Origin: Pictodentalium vernedei
Taxonomy: Eukaryota; Mollusca; Scaphopoda; Dentaliida; Dentaliidae
Assembly (NCBI GenBank): GCA_031216915.1
Contig: CM062292.1
Span: 203,939,262 to 204,003,261, forward strand
DNA: 64,000 nt
Direction: 5' to 3'
The notes below the pieces were generated by a model. The model did no database searches and had not been told where the DNA came from. It saw nothing but the letters and a program-made list of their open reading frames with translations. Of the stretch, positions 36,281 through 47,730 are shown piece after piece (within the stretch, counting starts at the first letter, position 1; every line of letters begins with the position of its first letter). Both the position numbers and the translations under genes were made by a program.

Positions 36281-36599
36281 TAACCACCCAGTGATGGTCC
36301 ATTTTTTGAAGATCCTTGAAAGTGCTAAAATAATTTTAAAACTGAAATTCCAAACCCCAAAAATGAGTGAAATTTGGGCTTTGGTTTAAAATGTTTATAA
36401 ATGTATATTTGCTTGGCGTCTACTGTACAAAAATATGTGCTGCTTATAAATATACAATACTGTGTTTACAAAAAGGGAAAGAGAATTTCCACCGGATTAC
36501 AACTGGGCCACGATCTGGAAAGAACATTGGATCTCATTGATTCAACCCTTAATCCCTCAGATTAATTTTTAAGGTAATTACTACTGTATATACATAACA

Positions 36600-38260
36600 C
36601 AGCTGAGATGACTTAACAGTGTTTCTAAATTTTTTACATTTTCATCTTCTCTGGAACCGCTGAGCTGATGTGAATCAAACTTGGCAGGACTGGTCTATCA
36701 TAGGTCCTCTACAAACGATCCTCATTTTGTTCCCGTCCATTAAAAAACATGGCCGTCAGAGGCTTTCTTTGATTCTGGTTGGTGGATTTTCAGAAATCTT
36801 CTCCTCTGAAACCACAAGGCCAAATGTTTTGAAACTACACATGATTGATGCTTGGGGACCCTCTACCAACGTTCCTCATTTAATGTTGATCGGGTTACAA
36901 ACATGGCTGCAATTGTGGCTTATAGTTACTATAGAAACCCAATGGGAAATCACATTTTCATCTTCTTCTTTGGAACTACCGAGCTGATGTGAACCAAACT
37001 TGGCAGGATTGGTCTATATGAGATCCTCTACAAACGATCCTCATTTTGTTTCCGTTGGTTGAAAAACGTGGCCACCAGAGGCATTCTTTAACTCTGATTG
37101 GTAAATATTCAAAAATCTTATCCTCTGAAACTACAAATCAAACTGTTTTGAAACTTCATAGGATTGATGCTTGGGATGCCCTCTACCAACAGTCCTCATT
37201 TTATGTTAATCGGGTTGCAAACATGGCCGCAATTGTAGCTTATAGTTACTATAGAAACCCTATGGGAAATCACATTTTCATCTTCTTCTCTGGAACTACT
37301 GAGCCAGTGTGAACCAAACTTGGAAGAATTGGTCTCTGTGAGGTCCTCTGCAAACACTCCTCTTTTTGTTCCTGTCAGATGGAAAACATGGCCGCCACAG
37401 GCATTCATTGATTCTGATTGGTGGATTTTGAAAAATCTTCTCCTCTGAAACCACCAGGCCAAATGTTTTGAAACTTCACATTATTGATGACTGGGACACC
37501 CTCTACCAGTGATCCTCATTTAATGTTGATCAGATTACAAACATTGCCACAATTGCAGCTTATATTTACTATAGAAATCCTATGGGCAATCACATTTTCA
37601 TCTTCTCTGGAACTGATGAGCAGATGCGAACCAAACTTGGCAGGAATGGTCTATGTGAGGTCCTCTACAAATGACCCTCATTTTGTTCCCATCGGATGGA
37701 AAACATGGCCGCCAGAGGCATTCTTTGATTCTGATTGGTGGATTTTGAAAATTCTTCTCTAAAACCACAAGGCCAAATGTTTTGAAACTTCACATGGTTG
37801 ATGATTGGTACTCCCTCTACCAACGATCCTCATTTAATGTTGATCGGGTTGTAAACATGGCTGCAATTGTGGCTTATAGTTACCATAGAAACCCTGTGGG
37901 AAATCACATTTTCAGCTTCTTCTCAGGAACTTCTGAGCCGATGTGAACCAAACTTGGAAGGAATGGTCTAGGAGAGGTCTATGGTTCTCTACAACTGTTC
38001 CTAATTTTGTTCCTGTTGGATGAAAAACGTGGCCACCAGGGGCATTCTTTGATTCTGACTGGTCGATTTTGAAAAATCTTTTCTGAAACTTCAACAAAGC
38101 CAAATGTTTTGAAACTTAACGTGATTGATGACTGGGGCACCCTCTACCAATGATCCTCACGTAATGTTGATTGTGTTGCAAACATGGTGGCGATTGCGGC
38201 TCTTAGTTACCATGGAAACCCTATGGGAAATCACATTTTTGTATGTAGTTCTGCCAGGTG
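36600..38260 (+). repeat. Tandem array, family C (about 318-bp monomers, five copies)
   Basis: Five monomers start at TCTCTGGAACCGCTGAGCTGATG-type words; GAGC landmarks fall at 36661, 36981, 37301, 37618 and 37935, a spacing of 317-320. Each monomer has CAAACTTGGCAGGA, CTCTACAAACGATCCTCATTTT, GAAAACATGGCCGCCAGAGGC, GAAACCACAAGGCCAAATG, TGGGGACCCTCTACCAAC and GTTACTATAGAAACCC. The block CTCTACCAACGATCCTCATTTAATG within each monomer echoes CTCTACAAACGATCCTCATTTTG, so the unit looks like an ancestral dimer of about 159 bp. Open frames across it are periodic and not genes. Confidence 0.87.
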
Positions 38261-38315
38261 AGCAATTACAGGCTCTTTATAGCCTCCAGTTATTAAATCT
38301 TTATCTAACATGACT

Positions 38316-38646
38316 GGAAGCATGGTGGCTCAATGATTATGGCATTGGACTTTGATCCCCGCCAGTGGTAACTGCGCTGTGTCCTTGGACAAGACACTTA
38401 ATCCCAATTGCCCATGTGGGTGCACGATGGTGCCTTGTACCAAGGCATACTGCTGTACTTCGGTGGTTCACTTGTCTTCAACCAATGCTAACCCTGCTTG
38501 TGCAGAGTTAGTACGTTGGGGAGATTGACAGTTACCCGCCATTGCTCAGTGGTTCTCACTAGGTGACCCGGCTTCCTCCGCCCATTAAACTGTCCAACAC
38601 TAAGTGACCCTGGTTGTCAAAAGTGTTGTTAAACCCAAATAAATAA
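38316..38646 (+). mobile_element. SINE with a tRNA-like head and the shared body
   Basis: The head GCATGGTGGCTCAATGATTA and GGACTTTGATCCCCG resemble the A and B boxes of a tRNA-type Pol III promoter. From CCTTGGACAAGACACTTAATC onward the body and the CCAAATAAATAAAT tail are the same as in the 5S-headed copies. The direct repeat TATCTAACATGACT occurs at 38302-38315 and 38647-38660, so it inserted as one unit. It sits just right of the family C array. Confidence 0.8.
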
Positions 38647-38660
38647 ATATCTAACATGAC

Positions 38661-39572
38661 TTGGAAGATGACACTTCCAAAAATATCCTTGTTGAATAAC
38701 ATAAAAGTTTAATTGTTTGCATCATAAACATAGCTTTTGACCCCCTCATTGGTAGAAGCTCTTTGAGCTTATTTCACTACATCTTAGGAGGGTGATTTTT
38801 AGCTTCTCTCATCCAAGATTCATCACAACAAGAGTGACCTAATTTTCGTATCCAGTGTCCTTCTTTTCATCTAAACATTGAGAACCTAACAAACAGTATC
38901 AGTTATATACTGTATGGTAATCCAGCATGGCCTAATGTAGTTAATCAAAGAGTCATTGTGGCCTTTCAAAAGTACATTGAAAAAACAAAAAGATTTGAGT
39001 AGAGGCTATCTCCAACCCATGGGATAAGATATAATAAATTTATACAGTCACAAATACATCATAAATTAAGTAATCACAGAAGACAGTTGGCTCTGCACAA
39101 TGCATCCATTCAAGCACCATTATTGTTTGTAATTTCTTCAGTGTAACGGTGATAGGCATAGCCTGTTTACCAAATCATTTTGATTTCGAAATAAAATATA
39201 TTTAAAAAAAGCAACAACAGTGGATCAGCATCATGAAAACACAACAGGGCCAAACATGTATAGTTTCTATACTGTAATCACCAAAGTGGAGAAAGAATTT
39301 CGATCAGAATGCGGTCAAGAGCTTGTCAAAATTTATGCTTTTCTCCCCACAGCACTAGAATCTCTCACCACTGGAAAAGAAATATGAGGTGAAATCCTAT
39401 TGACACTTGTTTTTCATGATGGGGTTCATTTTGCAATATTTTATTTATGAAATCTTGACACACCAGTATATAAGTGTGTTGTCTATCACTGTGATTGAGA
39501 AAAATACCACTTTTGTGTTCACATTGTTGTATGCAAATTTAATGCCAAATTTCTACATGGCAATTGTTAGTA
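38661..39572. other. Intron 2 sequence, old MITE traces
   Basis: At about 38725-38790 a degraded hairpin (CATAGCTTTTGACCCCCTCATTGG, then AGCTCTTTGAGCTTATTTC) is a worn family 1 piggyBac-type MITE core. The GAGAAAGAATTTCGATCAGAATGCGG text at 39288 recurs loosely near 36478, 47550 and 55420. It is a dispersed noncoding word, not an exon. Confidence 0.5.
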
Positions 39573-40001
39573 CAGTGGAACCCTGTTAATTCAATAAGCT
39601 CTTTGCCGATGAAAATTATTCAATTAACTTGAGTATTCAATTAACATGGATTTGGTCACTTTCTTGTATTCTAGAGATAAACTTAGCATTTATTCTATTA
39701 TATCTTGTTTGACAGAGGTCCATGAGCTCTGTCAAACAAGATATAATAGATTAAATCTCTGCTTTGGATGTACTGGGGCCATATAGGTCTATAAACAAAG
39801 AAAAACTGGGGAGAGTCAGGGTAATTTCTCGACAGGTTACAAGACTTCTTATTCAGTTAACAGGAGTTTACTTTATAACCTATATTCAATTAACAGGTCA
39901 AATTTGTACTGGGGGTATGGTAAATGGTTTTGTGTTGGGAAATTATATTCAATTAACAGGTTTATTCAGTTAAGAGATATCCAATTGAGTGGGCTCTGCT
40001 G
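39573..40001. mobile_element. pogo/mariner-like MITE with central hairpin
   Basis: TA flanks it at 39571-39572 and 40002-40003. Ends are CAGTGGAACCCTGTTAATTC and AGTGGGCTCTGCTG, partly complementary. Subterminal TTCAATTAACA words repeat on both sides. The centre is the hairpin ATATCTTGTTTGACAGAGG-TCC-ATGAGCTCTGTCAAACAAGATAT (about 39700-39746). CAGT termini with TA duplication fit the pogo/Tc1-mariner group. There is no room for a transposase. Confidence 0.8.
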
Positions 40002-40217
40002 TACATGTCATGGTTCGAAAAAGCACCACATGATCATGAAGCATGTACAGATGTCAATTTGAAAAGATATTTGATGTTGGCAAGCCTGGAAATAAGCAGA
40101 CTGTCATTTGCAAAATGATGTTCCCAGAGGGTGAATTTGGTGATGCTACTCTGCACAGCAGGTTTATATAAAAACTACACAAAGAGTAAATTACCAGAGT
40201 TTTTCTAACTGGACTTG

Positions 40218-40603
40218 TTGGCGTTGTGGTAACCGGTTCTCTTCAGATCACTGAAGTTAAGCAACGTCGAGCCTGGTTAATCCTCGGATAGGTGACTGCC
40301 TGAGCGATCGATTCGGACTCCCGCATTGTGTCCTTGAGCAAGGCACTTAACCCCGATTGTCCACATGGGGGCACGATGATGCTGTGTACTAAGGCGTACT
40401 GCACGTCAATGGTGCGCATGTCTTCAACCAATCTAACCCTGCCTGTGCTGCAGTGCAGAGTTACGATGTTGGGGAGCTGGCAGCTGCTCGTCGCTCGGTG
40501 GTTCTCTCCGGGTACTCTGGCTTCCTCCACCCGTAAAACTGCCACTGTCATGATTAGCCATTGTGCATAAGTATGTGACCTTAAACACCAATAAATAAAT
40601 AAA
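40218..40603 (+). mobile_element. 5S rRNA-headed SINE, full length
   Basis: After a short leader, GAAGTTAAGCAACGTCGAGCC and GGATAGGTGACTGCCTGA (about 40252-40303) match the A box and the intermediate element/C box of 5S rRNA, so the head derives from 5S rRNA and would give an internal Pol III promoter. The body and the AACACCAATAAATAAATAAATAA tail follow. Flanking repeats TAACTGGACTTG (40206-40217) and TAACTGGACCTG (40604-40615) differ at one base. Confidence 0.9.
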
Positions 40604-41084
40604 TAACTGGACCTGCTAACCAATGCCTGAGGTGGAAGTCCTCTAAAATGGGCAGCGTGGGTATGAACGATTGGCTGGACTTGACTTTTATCAATCAGTC
40701 AATCAATCTTTATTAGCATAACATATTACATGTTTTTGCTTAAATTAATAGATAGCTGTGTGGAATAATACAGAAATAAGGTTACAGCAGATAAGGTGGA
40801 ATATATATGTATATTTCCCAGCTCAATTGGTTGAATATTGATATGTTGAATTCGAACCATTATTACTGGATTGTTTCAGTTCATTGGAGACTGCCATCCG
40901 GAAATCTCCAGTGAACTTAAAAAATTCAATAATATACGACAGGATACAAGGATTAATTATGCCGAGTTGTCATTTCGGTTTCTCAGCAATATGTGCTAAC
41001 AAACATTCAACCAATTGAAGTATTTTTGTTTGTAGGAAATCTTGGAAAACCAACCGATGCGTCAATATACAATAAGCCCCTACC

Positions 41085-41327
41085 CAATGTAACGACCAAA
41101 AATGGTCTGTGCCATATAAAAAGAAAAAAAGATCATTTCAGATATATTGCATCCCCAGCCTTCCATCAAGAACTCATCTCATGACCACTCAATGGAACAA
41201 GCCCATCAAGCTCACCCCAGTGAGGGGTCACAAGCCATGCTCTCGAAAGAACAACTGATAATGTTTATAGTTAATATGAAATTTATTTTGAAAATTCCTT
41301 CTGCTTTACGTTACGGGTAGATGGCTA
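41085..41327. mobile_element. Degraded piggyBac-type MITE, family 1
   Basis: It begins CCCTACCCAATGTAACGACC, has a worn central hairpin (GACCACTCAATGGAACAAGCCC against CCCCAGTGAGGGGTCAC, about 41182-41230) and ends TTTACGTTACGGGTAG. Flanking TTAA is no longer evident, so this is an older copy. Confidence 0.65.
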
Positions 41328-42127
41328 ACGGGACACATCTTATATGTCTAACACATTTCCAGAGACATTATCAAATATTTCAGGAGTATTACTGCTCCGG
41401 TCAACATATAATGAACAAATACAGCGATGATGCTATCACACTCGATCAAATAATGAAAATGCGGTATTAGTACATCAAGGGAGACAACTTTCAAAAACTA
41501 TCACTTTTGAGATACCAATTTCAGCAAATTCTCCCATTCAGGTCCATCACAAAATAAACGCATATTCAAAACGGACCAACGGTGATAACCATGTTGTGGT
41601 CATGATTAGCCATTGAGCAAAATATGTGTCCTCTACCCTTAAATGCCTATTTCTGAGTTTTACCACCTCACAATGGGTGTCCTCGGCATACCATCATGAG
41701 GAAATCATGCTAGCAATAGACAAATTACCTAGGCAGTGGTTTCTAGTCACGTGTTGGCTAGAAATCACTGCTGTGCCACTGAATGGCTGCTGAAGGCTGC
41801 GCTCAGGTGTGAATTCAAGACAATTGTCCAGGCCCTTAAGGGCTAAACATCAATAAATAATCACAAAAGCAAGTCATGATGGCTGTAAAGCAGCAACAAC
41901 TTGATCTGATGAAAAATTCATTAGAGTCTGAAATCGACTAATCTTTGATAAGAGGATTACTCCTATTTGTAGGGTATATTTTGTTAACAAAAGGAAGAAT
42001 CATACCTCTATCAGGTAACAGGGTACCTTTCTGCTGGGCAGGAAAATTTACCTATACATGTAGCAGGCAAAGAGTTAAATGGTGATATTTGTAACTAGCA
42101 CTGGCTGGTTATGGCCATCAATGTTAA
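41328..42127. other. Intron 2 sequence with SINE-like fragments
   Basis: About 41590-41862 carries CATGATTAGCCATTGAGC and ends AAACATCAATAAATAATCA, like the SINE tails, around a small hairpin (GGTTTCTAGTCACGTGTTGG-CTAGAAATCACTGC, about 41736-41775). I read it as an old SINE-related insertion. Confidence 0.45.
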
Positions 42128-42370
42128 CCCTTTACCCAACGTAACGGTCAAAACCGGCCAGCGCTATTCTAAAAAATCGCCAATTAATTTTCAATATATT
42201 TTCATTTTTTGTCTCAAAAACATAGGTTATGACCCCTCGTTGGAACGAGCTTGTCGAGCTCGTTCCAACGAGGGGTCATAACCTATGTTTTTGAGACAAA
42301 AATTGAAAAAAATTAGTTATTCAAGAATTTTTTTTGCAAGTGTCGTCTGCTTTTCATGTTAGGTAAAGGG
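42128..42370. mobile_element. piggyBac-type MITE, family 1, best-preserved copy
   Basis: TTAA on both sides (42124-42127, 42371-42374), ends CCCTTTACCCAACGTAACGG and CATGTTAGGTAAAGGG, 243 bp. The two halves pair over about 50 bases (TTTTTGTCTCAAAAACATAGG with GACCCCTCGTTGGAACGAGC, and the exact complements after a GCTTGTCGAGC turn). This is the clearest reference for the family. Confidence 0.9.
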
Positions 42371-42532
42371 TTAAGTAAAGGTTAAGAAGCACAAGTGAAG
42401 TTTAAGCCAATAGCCCTCTATGTCCACTAATAATCCACTTTCACACACTGTACAGTAATGTGGATCCGAGTTGTGTCAAAGTTACATTGAGCTGTGTCCA
42501 GTACATTGTACTTGTTTTGTATACTCTTGTAG

Positions 42533-42781
42533 AGAGCAGAGAGAAATGGTGCTGATGGACACAGAGCAGAGTGGAATAACAGCATAGCAGCACAGCCGCA
42601 GTCAAAAGGATCACAGTCTCAGTCATTGTCCAGACCATCGCTTCATACTGAACAGTTTCCCCAGAGTGTCAATCAGTCATCTTCTCATGGCAGTCGACCG
42701 GAACCTTATTCTGGTTTTAACGAAACGGGTAACCAATCAACAGCTCGGGCTGATGTAAGACAGAGAAGAGACTATGCAGAG
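42533..42781 (+). CDS. CCDC85-like protein, third coding exon
   Basis: A 249-base, phase-0 exon between CTCTTGTAG (acceptor ending 42532) and GTATAT (donor at 42782). It encodes 83 residues from RAERNGADGHRAEWNNS through QSKGSQSQSLSRPSLH to RADVRQRRDYAE. This is a hydrophilic, Ser/Gln-rich linker with no domain, as in the poorly conserved middle part of CCDC85 proteins. It is accepted because it is open in the required phase from acceptor to donor. The neighbouring AG at 42535-42536 could shift the start by four bases but would break the frame. Function of the linker is not known. Confidence 0.82.
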
Positions 42782-42795
42782 GTATATACTTGTCT

Positions 42796-43503
42796 TAGGG
42801 CCCTGCAAAACACACATTTTCGATTGAATCAAATCTTGAATCAAATCAGCACTATTATTCATAATCAAATTGAACCTCAAATCGATTCAGGGGTGTCTTG
42901 AAGGTGACCATTTGGGGGAAGGGGAGAGAGGGGTTGGGAGGGGGGGTTGGGCAGGGGGGGGGGGGGGGGGTGCTGTAAACACGATTTGTTGTAACTGTGA
43001 TGCCTCAAGTCCTGAGTGATAACATATTCCAACTACATCCATCAAGGCATGCCTTTGTCGAAGTCATGTCTTGATGGTGTAACTAGAATATTACCCAGTG
43101 AGGGATACAGTTCAAATAAAGAAACAAGTGCGTGAATTACCCATACTATGTACAGTACAGAATCAGCCGCTAGCAATAACTCATGATCGGGATTGCTTGG
43201 AAACTTTAAATTTGCTTCCAACAGTGGTTGTGACTGAAATTGTCATGGGCGGCAGCATGGATGCCGATGCTAATAATTTATGTTAATATAGGTAGTGGAA
43301 ATTACACTCTGTCTTCACTTTTGGCATTATTTATGTACATTTGTTAATTTCCATCTGATAAGATGACTAATAAGACTGATGCCAAGCTATGTTCCAGTGA
43401 AAGGCTTCCAAGGGAAACAAATCAGGAAACCAATTTTGAATCAAACTGAATACCAGCTTGATATTCGAAATCGAATCAAATCTTGAAGAATCGCAGAGCC
43501 CTA
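42796..43503. mobile_element. hAT-type non-autonomous element, family 3
   Basis: Ends TAGGGCCCTGC and GCAGAGCCCTA are complementary; flanks ACTTGTCT (42788-42795) and ACATGTCT (43504-43511) agree at seven of eight. Near each end are GAATCAAATCTTGAA-type words in opposite orientation. A G-rich stretch with a run of about 18 G lies at 42953-42970. It starts 14 bases after the exon 3 donor. No transposase is seen in its 708 bp. Confidence 0.78.
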
Positions 43504-44195
43504 ACATGTCTTTTGTTTTATTTTAATTTGTCTTTTGGTGGGTGGGAATTTTGGAATTGGCAACTTGCTTAAAAATATATGTATACAACATGTGATTACA
43601 GTGGGTTCTGGTTAAAAATTTATTTGCACAACAGGATTTCCTGTCCTTTTTTTTCTGCAAGCAGCATGGTGGAATACTACACCCAATGGATATTTATAAA
43701 TATTCAGACAGTTCATTGATCACCAGGTTATATCAGGGAAGAGAGAGCCCATTTCAACTGTATGGTGTAACCATGTAATCCTAATAGGAAGTTATAAACT
43801 ATAAGTTTCTTTTATCTGGTTTGTCATTTTGATGCAAGTGATCACCCTTGCCCTCTTTGCCCGGCCTGATTTGAAAATGAAAGCTCCAAGGATTCTAAAA
43901 AAAGGAAGGGCCAGCATAGTAAATCTGATAGAAACGTACCACACTCTTTCAACTCTTAGGGTCTGGGAATTTTCCACACCCTGGTAGTCTAGCAGCTTGG
44001 CAGTGATTTCTAGTCAAGTCTTGGCTCCCTCTAAAGGTTGCCGAGACTTGAATAGAAACCACCTACTGAGGTAATTTGACTATTGTCCACATAACCTCTT
44101 GTTTGTTTGAAGTACAGTACAGCCTATCACAAAGTGTCCCTGTAGGTGATGTTCTTTTGTTAATTCTGCCATATTTGCACTTTATTATGGCAATA

Positions 44196-45943
44196 CAGTG
44201 GAGCCCGCTTAATTTGATATCTCTTAATTGTATATCCCTGTTAACTGAATATAATTTCCCAACACAAAGCCATTTACCACACCTAGGGCTGCACGATATT
44301 CGGATTTCAATACCGGTAACGGTATTTTAAAAAATATCACGATATACCAGTATATCGTCAAGTTCAAAACATGTAAGGTTCTCACCCAAATTGTCCCAGT
44401 ATTTTTTGGATATTCAAAGTCAAATAATTACGCTTTAAAAACATTAAAATAATAAGCCTAACTTGTCTTAATTCATTCTTGTATAAATATTTGGAATTAA
44501 ACTTCATGATGGCACAACAAATATTGTTTATTTTGAGTCGATAATTTAAAATAAATATATGCTATTTGATCCATCGCTTTACAAAACAAAAATGCTTAAC
44601 CGGCGTTTTGTCGTGTACATGTGAATAGATCACCACTAGAGGGCATTTTCCATGTACTGGTTAAGCAGGACGCCGCTAGAGGGCTAGGAGTTTGTACACT
44701 TTTCCACAAATGAAAGCAGTCAGTTTTGACACGCGGTATCACAAACAGCTGAAATGCACATGCTCGATAGGCACGTTTTAATGTATCGGTGAACCATCTC
44801 GTGCAGTGGGTGAATGCTGGCGATGTATAACTACTATTTCAATATTAAATCACTCTTCACAAAGTGAAAATAAACAATATTGTTCCCTTTATATTTTTAT
44901 TAGTGTTTTGATGACTATCGGTCTAATTTTTAAGATGTGGCATTCAAGTCAGATCAAAACATTCACATACTTTTCAAAATATTAAAATGTGCGAACTGGT
45001 GTTGACAAAAATGAATGTTCATTACCGCAGCGCTTGGAATTGTGAGTTCATTAATACGTATGCGATTTGTTCATATTAAAAAGCACATTCCAAGTGTGCC
45101 GGTAATAAAGTACAAAAATATTACTGCAGCACTTGGAATTGTGAGAACAAGTGCAATGAAGTGGGATGAACTATTAGTATTAAATCAGAAATTTCCCGGT
45201 CCAACAAAAGCCATTATTAATGGAAATATGGTAATCATTCTTCATGGTTTACGTTCGAAGCCATACTGTTTGGGGAAACTCTGTACTTACCCATGTCATC
45301 GGAGAAACAAAAATAAAACAGCTTATGGGAGAATATTTTACTAGTACCAGGACATAAAGGGTATTGATTAAAAAACAAACAAACTGCTCTCACAGTTTCT
45401 GTTTATATACACTTTTTTCATTCAGCTGTGAGATTAAATAGAATTTTTACAGAAAATGTCACTCACTAAAAACCGCGGCTCGAAATGAATATCGTCACAG
45501 ACGATATACCGGTATTAAAAAAAATGGACGATATTTAACCAGTTAAGATTTCAATACCGGTATTACCGGTATATCGAAATACCGTGCAGCCCTAACCACA
45601 CCTCCAGTACAAATTTGACCTGTTTATTGAATATAGGTAATAGAGTAAACTCCTGTTAATTGAATAAAAAATCTTGTAACATGGCGAGAAATTACCCTGA
45701 CTCTCCCCAGTTTTTCTTTGTTTATAGACCTATTTGGCTTCAGTACATCCAATACAGGCATTTAATCTATTATATCTTGTTTGACAGAGCTCATAGAGCT
45801 CTGTCAAACAAGATATAATAGATTAAATGCTAAGTTTATCTCTAGAATACAGGAAAGTGATGCCATCCCTGTTAATTGAATACTCCTGTTAATTGAATAA
45901 TTTTCATTGGCAAAGTGGCTGTTCAATTAACAGGGTTCCACTG
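44196..45943. mobile_element. pogo/mariner-like MITE interrupted by a hAT-type element
   Basis: TA flanks at 44194-44195 and 45944-45945; the ends CAGTGGAGCCCGCTTAATT and CAGGGTTCCACTG and the central hairpin ATATCTTGTTTGACAGAGC-TCATA-GAGCTCTGTCAAACAAGATAT (about 45771-45815) match the copy at 39573 in inverted orientation. Without the hAT insertion the element would be about 430 bp, like its relative. Confidence 0.85.
44284..45594. mobile_element. hAT-type non-autonomous element, family 1, second copy
   Basis: Ends TAGGGCTGCACGATATTCGG and ATACCGTGCAGCCCTA are complementary, flanked by the perfect 8-bp repeat ACCACACC (44276-44283 and 45595-45602). Both subterminal parts are rich in ACCGGTAT and ATATACC words as in the copy at 10696. 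Its 1311 bp holds an open frame at 45015-45344 with no recognisable domain, built partly from a repeated TTAC-GCAGC-CTTGGAATTGTGAG word (45023 and 45121). Confidence 0.9.
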
Positions 45944-46620
45944 TATTCCTGTAGCATCAACGTGGTATTTATGAAATGTTATGGCATATATCGCAAGATG
46001 AACACACTGATGCAATATTTTCATAATCGTTCGTAAATTAAACAATAAACACCACTGTGGTGCATGTGTTCCTTACTTTTCAACTTTCAACACCAGTTTG
46101 TAAGTTGTGTAACTCATATCACAGGCATACGTGGCATATTAGATCTTAATATGTTGTTTGAGGAACGTCACATTAACATTCATTCACTTTCCTGGGTTTC
46201 ATTATTGGAAGTTAAATCACAGTACTGCAAGTCCAAAATTTACAACTTTACTTATTCCTCTTAGACAAATTAAAGATGATTTTTTTTGAGACTCCTCTCC
46301 ATGTTCATCGCATATATGCATAGTAATATCTTAACAGTAATATTCATTATTCAAATGGGTTGTGTTGTCACATGCAGTGATGAATTACATGTTCACGACT
46401 AGATTGGCGACTCCACTTGAGATGCTCCATATGTACTTCTTCAAAATGCCCCCCCCCCCCCCACGCTAAAAAAAACCCTCAAAACCATTAATTCTTGAAA
46501 TCTTCTGTTGTGTGTTTTCTTGATTTTATGAACATTGTTTTATTATCTTTATGGAAACATCATTTCTTTACTGACATACACACACTTCAGTTTATATGTA
46601 ACAAGCAGGGCCACAGTTAA

Positions 46621-46856
46621 TGGTCTGGACATTTTTATACCTTTTTTCTGCCCATTGGCAGTCCATATACTGTGACTTTGAAGTTGTTTCTAAGCAAGTC
46701 TTGGCCACATTGATAGGCAGCAAAGACTTAGCGAGAAACGACTGCCAAGGCACTTGAAATGTAACTTGTAAGTTTACCCAAAGACTGCATGTTGGGGCAC
46801 CAGTTTGTTGCAGAGAAAAGTGATTAAAGTTGGAATTAGGCCCTTAAGGCCTAGGG
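46621..46856. mobile_element. piggyBac-type MITE, family 2
   Basis: TTAA flanks it at 46617-46620 and 46857-46860. The right end reads GGCCCTTAAGGCCTAGGG; the left end is degraded. The core hairpin is GTTTCTAAGCAAGTCTTGGC against GCAAAGACTTAGCGAGAAAC (about 46686-46740). The copy at 63240 is better preserved. Confidence 0.72.
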
Positions 46857-46860
46857 TTAA

Positions 46861-47730
46861 ACTGTAATTGCTGCAGGCAGGCTGTAAGTTAGTATTCACA
46901 TGGGTTGGTCACCCTAGCTTTCCTCTTGAGTATTCAAGATCGTTGAAAATAATAAAACCATTATTTGCACATTACTTGATATGACTGCAATGACATAAAT
47001 GGCTGAGACTTTGGCCACTTAAGGATATATTATAATACGAGCAACCAATTTCAGTCAAATTGAAACATTTGAAATGAATTATCTGTCGCTTCATTGGAGT
47101 GTGAATGTAGGATGAGCATGTTAAGTTGTATGTAGTGCATAGCACTTCAACTTGATTTCTGAAATAATTCATTTCAATTCTTATATGATCTAGTCATGTC
47201 ACATTTACTCCCCGTGGGAACCCCGGGAAGTAAGCAGCACTTGTTTACTGTGGTAAACCAGTTCTGCTTTACTAGTAAAATAGGACCCAGTCACCAATGC
47301 TTGGGGTGAAAGTCCTCTAAAATGGGCAACATGTAGATCATCGATTGACTAAACTTGACTTCATCTCCATGTTGTGTCACGATTAGCCATGGTGCATAAA
47401 TATGTGACGTTAACCACCGCCAACAAACAATGTCACATTTACACCAATGGGACTAAACTTCAAAAATAAAATATGAAATCAACACAGAATCAGGAAAAAG
47501 AAACCAAAATAGCTTCTGAGATGAAACATTTTCTCCTTTACGTTTCAGCAGATGAGATTCTACAGTTTTGTGGTCAGGAATGCAGAATTCCAACAGGATC
47601 TCAACTCAGTTGCAATCTGACAATAATTCTTTGTAGGCTTTTGTAATAACTGTACTGTACATTACATTTATACACTTTAGATAGACAGTACGGTAAATTC
47701 TTGACTTGCCCTTGGTATTGGTTTTTTTAA
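46861..47730. other. Intron 3 sequence with a dispersed-repeat fragment
   Basis: About 47208-47430 carries CCCCGTGGGAACCCCGGGAAG, GGGTGAAAGTCCTCTAAAATGGG, ACTAAACTTGACTTCATC and CACGATTAGCCATGGTGCATAAATATGTGACGTTAA. Parts recur at 2818-2905, 18810-18870 and 40620-40690, and the last part resembles the SINE tail, so it is probably another SINE family. No exon is seen. Confidence 0.5.

Noticed and set aside
36476..36565. GGGAAAGAGAATTTCCACCGG text with similar words near 39288, 47550 and 55420, as an alternative exon repeated through the introns
   Set aside because: The copies are too divergent, have no common frame, and lack paired splice sites; they look like an old dispersed repeat.
38317..38400. 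tRNA gene at the SINE head
   Set aside because: It has box-like words but no cloverleaf that I can pair, and it is fused to the SINE body.
40244..40303. 5S rRNA gene
   Set aside because: Only the internal-promoter half of 5S rRNA is present, the 5' and 3' parts are missing, and it is the head of a SINE with a target duplication.
45015..45344. 109-residue open frame in the hAT-type element as a transposase
   Set aside because: No hAT dimerisation or catalytic motif, and part of it comes from a small internal repeat.
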